Part shown: positions 32,379 through 37,433 of the stretch, one piece after another
Position numbering within the stretch: the first letter of the stretch is position 1
Layout: each line of letters opens with the position of its first letter
NCBI RefSeq assembly: GCF_005889725.1
Contig: NZ_VCKX01000108.1
Location: 1 to 37,433, forward strand
Direction of reading: 5' to 3'
Source of the DNA: Nonomuraea zeae
GTDB lineage: Bacteria > Actinomycetota > Actinomycetes > Streptosporangiales > Streptosporangiaceae
Length of the DNA stretch: 37,433 bases
Program-made: the position numbers and the translations under genes
The notes under the pieces: model-generated
Databases searched by the model: none
What the model was told of the DNA's origin: nothing
What the model saw: only the letters and a program-made list of their open reading frames with translations

Positions 32379-32430
32379 CCGGCCGGTTAAGCGCTCGCGA
32401 TCGGACACCCGGGCCGGCCGGTTCAGCGCT
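32379..32430 (+). repeat. 17-bp direct repeat after secDF
   Basis: CCGGCCGGTTMAGCGCT occurs at 32379-32395 and 32414-32430 (one mismatch), 35 nt apart, in the gap between convergent secDF and aldo/keto reductase genes. Function unknown. Confidence 0.7.
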
Positions 32431-32498
32431 TGTGGCCGAGCCGACCGGTGGGGAGGTACGGGCGTCGCTCGTACCGCGCGTGGCCGCCCGGGGTGGGG

Positions 32499-33473
32499 TC
32501 ACACCTCGATGCCCGCCTCCTTGGCGGCGCGGTCGATGGCCGACAGCTCGTCGTCGGTGAAGTCCAGGCGGTCCACGGCCGCCACGTTCGCCTCCAGCTG
32601 CTCGGGGCTGGAGGCGCCGACCAGGACCGAGGTGATGCGGGGGTCGCGCAGCGCCCAGGCGAGGGAGAGCTGGGCCACCGACTGGCCACGGGCCTGGGCC
32701 AGCTCGGCGAGCGAGCGGACCAAGGCCAGGACCTGCGGGGTGACGCGGTCCGCGGTCAGGAAGCGGCCCTCGGCGGCACGCGAGTCCGCGGGGATGCCGT
32801 CCAGGTAGCGGTCGGTCAGCAGGCCCTGGGCGAGCGGCGAGTAGACCACGCAGCCGACGCCCTCCTGCTCCAGGACGCCTAGCAGCGAGGCTTCGATGCC
32901 CCGGTTGAGCAGGGAGTAGGAGGGCTGGTGGACCAGCAGCGGGGTGCCGAGGCCGCGCAGCAGGCGGGCGGCCTCGGCGGTGCGCTCGGGGGAGAAGTTG
33001 GAGACGCCCGCGTACAGGGCCTTGCCTGTGCGCACCATGTGGTCGAGCGTGGCGACCTGCTCTTCCAGCGGCGTGGCGTCGTCGTCGCGGTGCAGGTAGA
33101 AGACGTCCACGTAGTCGAGGCCGAGCCGGGCGAGCGAGCGGTCGAGGGTGGCGAGCAGGTGCTTGCGCGAGTTGCCCTTGCCGTAGGGGCCGTCCCACAT
33201 GGGGTTGCTGCCCTTGGTGGTGACCACGACCTCGTCGCGCAGCGAGCGCGGGAAGAGCTGTCCGAACGCGGACTCGGCCGCGCCGATCGGCGGGCCGTAG
33301 CGGTCGGCGATGTCGAAGTGGGTGATGCCGAGGTCGAATGCCTTGTGCAGGATGGCGCGCTGGCCGTCGAGCGGCTTGCCCGCGCCGAAGTTGTGCCACA
33401 GGCCGAGCGACACGGCGGGGAGTAGGAGGCCGCTGCGGCCACATCTCCTGTACGGCTGGCGTTCGTAGTCCAA
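32499..33473 (-). CDS. Aldo/keto reductase, L-glyceraldehyde 3-phosphate reductase (YghZ)-like
   Basis: A 324-residue NADPH-dependent reductase of the AKR14/YghZ group. Seen: RRCGRSGLLLPAVSLGLWHNFG, the Asp-Tyr pair in FDIADRYGPPIGAAE, Lys in VVTTKGSNPMWDGPYG, His in FYLHRDDD, YSPLAQGLLTDRYL and the cofactor end VLVGASSPEQLEANV. Relatives reduce L-glyceraldehyde 3-phosphate and methylglyoxal. TTG 33473 is chosen since GGAAGG lies 6 nt upstream; the longer TTG at 33494 has none. Divergent from the TetR gene. Confidence 0.9.
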   Translation of the reverse strand: MDYERQPYRRCGRSGLLLPAVSLGLWHNFGAGKPLDGQRAILHKAFDLGITHFDIADRYGPPIGAAESAFGQLFPRSLRDEVVVTTKGSNPMWDGPYGKGNSRKHLLATLDRSLARLGLDYVDVFYLHRDDDATPLEEQVATLDHMVRTGKALYAGVSNFSPERTAEAARLLRGLGTPLLVHQPSYSLLNRGIEASLLGVLEQEGVGCVVYSPLAQGLLTDRYLDGIPADSRAAEGRFLTADRVTPQVLALVRSLAELAQARGQSVAQLSLAWALRDPRITSVLVGASSPEQLEANVAAVDRLDFTDDELSAIDRAAKEAGIEV

Positions 33474-33502
33474 GGATGACCTTCCAGAGCTCAACTGTGA
33501 TC

Positions 33503-33531
33503 GTTATGAAACGTTTTAGGGTCCTAGTTAA
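33503..33531 (-). promoter_or_regulatory. Promoter of the YghZ-like gene with AAACGTTT palindrome
   Basis: On the minus strand TTAACT (33531-33526), 17 nt, CATAAC (33508-33503). AAACGTTT (33509-33516) abuts the -10 box and, with TGAAACGTTTTA around it, resembles a LacI-family operator. Confidence 0.4.
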
Positions 33532-33550
33532 GCATCTCCGCCACTGACCG

Positions 33551-33574
33551 ATTCTTTACTGATGTGTACAAAAT
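33551..33574 (+). promoter_or_regulatory. TetR operator, site A (tetR promoter)
   Basis: A 24-bp site whose reverse complement matches site B (34209-34232) at 20 of 24 bases; the shared core is TTTTGTAC..CAGTAAAGAAT. It covers the likely -35 TTTACT (33555-33560) and spacer of tetR (-10 TAGCGT, 33579-33584), so it should mediate autorepression. Confidence 0.75.
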
Positions 33575-33591
33575 GGGGTAGCGTCCCGTCC

Positions 33592-34170
33592 ATGGGCAGG
33601 CCACGCGAGTTCAGCGACCAGCGGGTGATCGACGCGGCGATGGCAGTGTTCTGGGAGAAGGGGTACGAAGCGACCACCACCCAGGACCTGTGCGCCAGGA
33701 CCGGGCTCGGGCGGGGCAGCCTCTACAACGCCTTCGGCAGCAAACACCTCCTGTACGAGGAGGCGCTCCGGCGCTACGCCGAGACCCTCGCCGAGGCTCA
33801 GGTGGCGATGCTGGCCGAGCCGGGGTCGGTGCGCGACCGGCTCAGGGACCTCATGCTGGGCGTGATCGACGCAGACCTGGACGATCCCGGCCGGCGCGGC
33901 TGCCTGGCGCTGAACGCGGCCACCGAGGCGAGCGGGCGCACCGAGTCCGTCGCCGGGCTGGTGCGGCGGCAGTTCGCGGATCTGGAGCAGGCGCTCACCC
34001 GGCTGGTGGCGGTCGGGCAGAGCACGGGCGAGCTGCCGTCCGGGCGCCCGCCGTTGCAGGTGGCGCGCACGTTCCAGAGCGCGTACTACGGGTTGCGGGT
34101 GCTCGCCAAGGTCACCGATGACCGCAGGGCGCTGCTGGACGTCGTCGAGGGAGCCGTCGCGGCCCTCTGA
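33592..34170 (+). CDS. TetR/AcrR family transcriptional regulator
   Basis: A 192-residue repressor. The N-terminal DNA-binding domain is typical: REFSDQRVIDAAMAVFWEKGYEATTTQDLCARTGLGRGSLYNAFGSKHLLYEEAL. The C-terminal ligand domain follows (CLALNAATEAS, VRRQFADLEQALTRLV). ATG 33592 is chosen because the regulator homology begins at GRPREF; the frame upstream covers the operator. An MFS pump lies downstream with a matching operator, so the regulator probably represses itself and the pump until a substrate binds. Confidence 0.93.
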   Translation: MGRPREFSDQRVIDAAMAVFWEKGYEATTTQDLCARTGLGRGSLYNAFGSKHLLYEEALRRYAETLAEAQVAMLAEPGSVRDRLRDLMLGVIDADLDDPGRRGCLALNAATEASGRTESVAGLVRRQFADLEQALTRLVAVGQSTGELPSGRPPLQVARTFQSAYYGLRVLAKVTDDRRALLDVVEGAVAAL

Positions 34171-34183
34171 CCGTTGCCATGGG

Positions 34184-34199
34184 GCCCTCCGGGCTTTTT
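34184..34199 (+). terminator. Short T-tailed terminator after tetR
   Basis: GCCC-TCC-GGGC followed by TTTTT, 14 nt after the tetR stop. The stem is short but the T-run is rare in this DNA; it separates tetR from the pump promoter. Confidence 0.5.
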
Positions 34200-34208
34200 C
34201 GCGCCCAG

Positions 34209-34232
34209 TTTTTGTACTGAACAGTAAAGAAT
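34209..34232 (+). promoter_or_regulatory. TetR operator, site B (pump promoter)
   Basis: An inverted copy of site A with a perfect core palindrome TACTGAACAGTA (34215-34226). It overlaps the first possible ATG (34231) of the MFS gene, which favours the second ATG at 34243 as the true start. Confidence 0.75.
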
Positions 34233-34242
34233 GGATGGTTCC

Positions 34243-35445
34243 ATGAAACCGGTGGCCAGCGTGCCTTCGCTGACGTTGTGCGTGTTCGGCATCACCACGG
34301 GCGAGTTCGTCATCGCCGGCATCCTGCCGGACATCGCCGCCGACCTGACCGTCTCGATCCCGGCCGCCGGGCTGCTGGTGACGGCGTACGCGATCGGGAT
34401 GATCGTCGGCGGCCCGGTGCTGACGGCGCTCACCGCCCGCTTCCCGCGCAAGCCGCTCATCCTGGTCCTGCTCGGCATCACGATCGCCGGGAACCTCGCC
34501 TCCGCGCTGGCCCCCGCCTACGGCGTGCTCTTCGCGGCGCGCGTCGTGACCGCGCTGGTGACCTCCACGTTCTTCGCCAACGCGATCGTCATCGCGGTGT
34601 CCGCCGCCGCGCCGGGCAAGCAGGCCTCGACCGTCTCCCGGCTGGTCTTCGGCATGAACCTGTCGATGATCCTCGGCGCGCCGATCGGCACGTACATCGG
34701 CGGCGGTTACGGGTGGCGCTCCACGTTCCTGGCCATCGCCGCGTGCTGCGTGCTCGGCTTCCTGCTGGTGCTGCGGCTGGTGCCGGACGTGCGCGGCACC
34801 GCCGCGCCGGAGCCGCCCGCCGGGTCCTCCGTGGCCGCTGAGCTGCGCGTGTTCCGGTGCGGGGACGTGCGGGTCGCCATCGCGGTCACCGCCGTGGCGA
34901 ACGCGGGGCTGCTCATGGTGTTCACCTTCTTCGCGCCTCTGGTCACCGAGGTCGCCGGGTTCGCCGGGGAGGCGGTGGCCGGGCTGCTGCTGGTGTACGG
35001 ACTCGGCGCGGCAGCGGGCAACTTCGTCGGCGGCCGGCTGGCCGACCGGTCGCCGAAGTGGTCACAGCTCGGCCTGCTGGGCGCGCTGGCGGCGGCGCTG
35101 GTGCTCATGTGGGCGGTCGGCGGCAGCGCGGCGGCTACGGCGATCATGGTGTTCGTGCTTGGCGCGCTGGGCTTCTCGGTCATCCCCGGCATGCAGGCGC
35201 GGGTCCTGTCGGCCGCCGCCGCGGCGCCGACGCTGGCCATGGCGGTCAACGCCTCTGCCTACCAGCTCGCCGCGGCCCTCGCCGCCTGGCTCGGCGGCCG
35301 GGTCATCGACGGTGGGCTCGGGCTGCGTGCCGTCTACCTCGTGGGCGCCGCCGTCACCGTCGCGGGCATCCTGGTCAGCGCGTACGCCTGGCACGGCGAG
35401 CGTGGCCGCGCGGCCGTCGAGCCGGCGGGGGCGGCGAGGTCATGA
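34243..35445 (+). CDS. MFS transporter (DHA1 family, probable drug or metabolite exporter)
   Basis: A ~400-residue carrier with 12 predicted helices. The opening LTLCVFGITTGEFVIAGILPDIAADLTVSIPAAGLLVTAYAIGMIVGGPVL is typical of the AraJ/Bcr-like DHA1 group. Motif A is modified (LTARFPRKPLIL), and GWRSTFLAIA ends the first half; the second half has GNFVGGRLADRSPKW. Members export drugs, sugars or purines. ATG 34243 (GGATGG 4 nt upstream) is preferred; ATG 34231 is inside the operator. Control by the adjacent TetR regulator is likely. The last six bases overlap the convergent gene. Confidence 0.88.
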   Translation: MKPVASVPSLTLCVFGITTGEFVIAGILPDIAADLTVSIPAAGLLVTAYAIGMIVGGPVLTALTARFPRKPLILVLLGITIAGNLASALAPAYGVLFAARVVTALVTSTFFANAIVIAVSAAAPGKQASTVSRLVFGMNLSMILGAPIGTYIGGGYGWRSTFLAIAACCVLGFLLVLRLVPDVRGTAAPEPPAGSSVAAELRVFRCGDVRVAIAVTAVANAGLLMVFTFFAPLVTEVAGFAGEAVAGLLLVYGLGAAAGNFVGGRLADRSPKWSQLGLLGALAAALVLMWAVGGSAAATAIMVFVLGALGFSVIPGMQARVLSAAAAAPTLAMAVNASAYQLAAALAAWLGGRVIDGGLGLRAVYLVGAAVTVAGILVSAYAWHGERGRAAVEPAGAARS

Positions 35446-35907
35446 GTAGTCCGAGCCGGGACGGACGATCATGAGGACCACGACGATCGCCCAGAGCAGG
35501 TTGTAGATCCCGGCGAACATGCCGAGCCTGCGCAGCCGGTCGCCGGGGCCCGGCTCGGCGAGCGCCTCCCGCTGGCGCGGGATGATCTGCAGGGCCAGCA
35601 GGCCGCCCGCGGCGATGGTGAGGACCATGGAGATGTTGATCCAGATCTCGCCCATCCGGCCCTGGACCGCGGCCAGCACGATCCCGGCCACGGGGACGAC
35701 GACGCCGGCGACGGCGTAGCCCCGGCTGATGCGGTGCAGCGCCACGGCCACGGACCGGCTCCGCTCTCCCGCCCCGTCCGCGCTCGCGGTGTCCGGAACG
35801 CCGACGGCGACCGGGGCGTAGCGGGGGAACAGGCTCGTCGCGACGGCCGAGCCGCCCACGAACACGATGGCGGCCAGGACGTGAACCGACAGCAACAGAC
35901 CTTCCAC
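35440..35907 (-). CDS. Small integral membrane protein, MarR-associated
   Basis: A 155-residue protein with four predicted helices: GLLLSVHVLAAIVFVGGSAVA, GYAVAGVVVPVAGIVLAAVQ, INISMVLTIAAGGLLALQII and LGMFAGIYNLLWAIVVVLMIV. The early HVLAAIVFVGG pattern recalls DUF2269/CopD-like proteins, but I cannot assign a function. GTG 35907 is chosen because GGAGGAGGG lies 4 nt upstream. Directly before it is a 49-bp palindrome, and a MarR gene lies upstream on the same strand, so it is the likely regulated target. Its stop codon overlaps the convergent pump stop in the six bases TCATGA (35440-35445). Confidence 0.75.
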   Translation of the reverse strand: MEGLLLSVHVLAAIVFVGGSAVATSLFPRYAPVAVGVPDTASADGAGERSRSVAVALHRISRGYAVAGVVVPVAGIVLAAVQGRMGEIWINISMVLTIAAGGLLALQIIPRQREALAEPGPGDRLRRLGMFAGIYNLLWAIVVVLMIVRPGSDYS

Positions 35908-35923
35908 GGACCCTCCTCCGAAA

Positions 35924-35972
35924 CCTTCAGGCGGCCTGAAGCTTAACACGCAAGCTTCAGGCCCCTTGAAGG
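35924..35972 (-). promoter_or_regulatory. 49-bp nested palindrome, probable MarR operator
   Basis: Two 21-bp arms (35924-35944 and 35952-35972) are inverted copies with only two mismatches, around a 7-nt centre. Each arm is itself a dyad: CTTCAGG-CGG-CCTGAAG on one side and CTTCAGG-CCC-CTTGAAG on the other. It lies 17 nt before the membrane-protein start. Confidence 0.8.
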
Positions 35973-36073
35973 TGGTCCGGGCGTGCGCCATCCGAACGGC
36001 TGCCGGGCCGGGCTCGCGGCCGTCGTCCTACGTGCGATCAGGCGAGGCCGGGGTCATGGGGAAGCGGCTGGGG

Positions 36074-36517
36074 TCAGGGGGCGCGGCCGGGATCGAAGGC
36101 GGCCAGGACGGCCTCGGAGATCTGCCGCTGGATCGGGTCGGCGTCCGGCCCGAACAGGCGCTCGTCCACCGCGGCCACCGCGTCCTTCGCCGCGTCGAGC
36201 AGCCGCGCCCCTTCGGGCGTGACCTCGATGGTCGAGGCCGAGCCGGCCCGCGCGGTGCTGTCGCGCACCAGGCCCGCGGCGGCCAGGGCCTTCACCGCCG
36301 TGTGGACGCTCTGCACCGTGGTCCCCGACATCCGCGCCAGATCGCTGAACGAGACCCCGGGCACGACGGCGATGTGACCGAGCAGCCCGAGCCGGCTGAC
36401 CGTGAGCTCAAGGGGCGCCAGAGCGGCGCCCAGCTCGGTCTCGATCCGGCGGGCCAGCGTGAGCACCACGATGGAGGTGCTGGTCACGGGCGGGCTGGGG
36501 CGTTCGTCGTCAGTCAC
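36074..36517 (-). CDS. MarR family transcriptional regulator
   Basis: A 147-residue winged-helix regulator. SIVVLTLARRIETELGAALAPLELTVSRLGLLGHIAVVPGVSFSDLARMSGTTVQSVHTAVKALAAAGLV includes the dimer helix and the recognition helix. The wing (STIEVTPEGARLLDAA) follows, and the C-terminal helix closes the dimer. GTG 36517 is taken as the start, as the residues before it are unlike the family. The small membrane-protein gene lies 166 nt downstream behind a large palindrome, which is the probable operator. A divergent secreted-protein gene starts at 36658. Confidence 0.9.
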   Translation of the reverse strand: MTDDERPSPPVTSTSIVVLTLARRIETELGAALAPLELTVSRLGLLGHIAVVPGVSFSDLARMSGTTVQSVHTAVKALAAAGLVRDSTARAGSASTIEVTPEGARLLDAAKDAVAAVDERLFGPDADPIQRQISEAVLAAFDPGRAP

Positions 36518-36657
36518 GGTCCCAGTCTCCCGCACGCCCGCGAGCCGTCCCGCGCGGATCCCGGGGATGCGTCCGGTGTTACAAGAGAGCTCCAAGTGAC
36601 GCACAAGCCGGACTGGCGATCATGGTTCCTCCGCATGGAAGAAGAAAGGGACCCCCG

Positions 36658-37433
36658 ATGAGAAGGACAGCGTTGCTGCTGGGCGGCGTGCTGCTCAGCG
36701 GCCTGCTGGCCACGCCGCCCGCGCTCGCCGCCCCCGCCGTCAAGACGGCCGTGGCCGCGGTCAAGGCGAGCCCCGCCAGGCAGTCCGGCAGTTGCCCGGC
36801 CACGGTCGGGTTCTCCGCCGTGGTGACGGCCAAGGGCAAGGGCACCGTCCGCTACCGCTGGGTACGCGGTGACGGTGGCAAGAGCGCGATCAGGAGCTTC
36901 CGCGTCAACGGCACGCGAAGGGCGGTCGTGACGGACCGCCAGACCTTCGACCGCACCACCTCCGGCTGGCAGGCCGTCGAGGTGCTCGGCAAGAAGGGGC
37001 TGTCGGCCAAGGCCAGGTTCAGCGTCACGTGCGCCGGGCCGATCGAGGTCTACGACGTGGCCCACCCGCTGCCCGCCGCGCCCGGCAGGCCGCTGGTCGC
37101 GGCGGCCGACGTGGACGTCAGCCCGCCGGCCCACAGCGGCGCCTGCCCGGTGACCGTGACGTTCACGGCCACCATCCAGGTCTCCCGTACGCCCGCCAAG
37201 GTCGGCTACCAGTGGATCGACGACGTCACGGGGGAGGGGCGGCCGGAGTCGCTGCTGTTCCCGGCCGGCGGGCCGCGCAGCCGCCAGATCTCGCTCCCGC
37301 TGACCGTGGGCAGCTCCACCAGCGGCTGGAAGGCCGTGCGCCTGCTCACCCGCGACGGCCACCACTCCGGCCGGGCGGCCTACCAGGTGACCTGCAGCTC
37401 CACCCCGCCGACATCCCCGCCGCCCACCTCTCC
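36658..37433 (+). CDS. Secreted protein with tandem ~110-residue beta domains (partial, runs off window)
   Basis: At least 258 residues, open to the window end. It has a Sec signal peptide (LLLGGVLLSGLLATPPALAA) and then two related domains. Domain 1 runs from VKASPARQSGSCPATVGFSAVV to SAKARFSVTC and domain 2 from VDVSPPAHSGACPVTVTFTATI to RAAYQVTC. Each has one Cys near its start and one at its end, a Tyr-x-Trp strand (YRWV, YQWI) and a TTSGWQAVEVL/STSGWKAVRLL strand, so an Ig-like fold with one disulfide is likely. A Pro/Thr/Ser tail (SSTPPTSPPPTS) begins at the cut. ATG 36658 follows AAAGGGA. Function unknown; cell-surface location expected. Confidence 0.8.
   Translation, partial: MRRTALLLGGVLLSGLLATPPALAAPAVKTAVAAVKASPARQSGSCPATVGFSAVVTAKGKGTVRYRWVRGDGGKSAIRSFRVNGTRRAVVTDRQTFDRTTSGWQAVEVLGKKGLSAKARFSVTCAGPIEVYDVAHPLPAAPGRPLVAAADVDVSPPAHSGACPVTVTFTATIQVSRTPAKVGYQWIDDVTGEGRPESLLFPAGGPRSRQISLPLTVGSSTSGWKAVRLLTRDGHHSGRAAYQVTCSSTPPTSPPPTS

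Noticed and set aside
1..37433. CRISPR arrays, tRNA or rRNA genes, insertion sequences, prophage
   Set aside because: No regularly spaced repeats, cloverleaf ends, transposase or phage structural genes were seen on either strand.

Overview
The window is uniformly GC-rich, with many GTG and TTG starts, GTGA/ATGA stop-start overlaps, a complete five-gene ergothioneine operon, two ECF sigma operons and a eukaryotic-type Ser/Thr kinase. This fits a filamentous actinomycete; a Streptosporangiaceae/Nonomuraea-like host is my inference and was not tested. I see no rRNA, tRNA, CRISPR, insertion sequence or prophage, so it reads as ordinary chromosome, probably an arm.

Left part (1-12.5 kb): a CoA-binding protein, then a tight pair of large genes of unknown function (566-4985), a PRC-barrel protein, an ECF sigma/zinc anti-sigma pair whose leader carries a full match to the DNA-damage (PafBC/RecA-NDp) promoter consensus, and egtABCDE in one translationally coupled run.

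Middle (12.5-26 kb): an NMT1/SsuA-type ABC importer followed by a secreted tannase-family esterase, suggesting use of an aromatic ester; a strong terminator; a membrane Ser/Thr kinase; a phospholipase D/cardiolipin synthase-like enzyme; an acetyltransferase; a second ECF sigma with a CU044_5270-type partner; an aldo/keto reductase; and, convergent to it, an unusual fusion of a degenerate riboflavin-synthase domain with DHBP synthase behind an FMN-riboswitch-like leader.

Right part (26-37.4 kb): a secreted KstD-like flavoprotein, an oxalate/formate-type MFS carrier with its 51-residue small subunit, and then the most interesting locus. A 114-residue secreted peptide ending in RAPP-STGF sits immediately upstream of a secDF fusion gene. 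A perfect 10-bp inverted repeat joins the RAPP codons to the secDF Shine-Dalgarno site. This is the layout expected of a force-sensing translation-arrest peptide (SecM/VemP logic, RAPP class) controlling the Sec machinery. After it come an aldo/keto reductase, a TetR-MFS pair with matching operators on both sides of tetR, a MarR-membrane protein pair with a 49-bp nested palindrome, and a secreted repeat protein cut by the window end.
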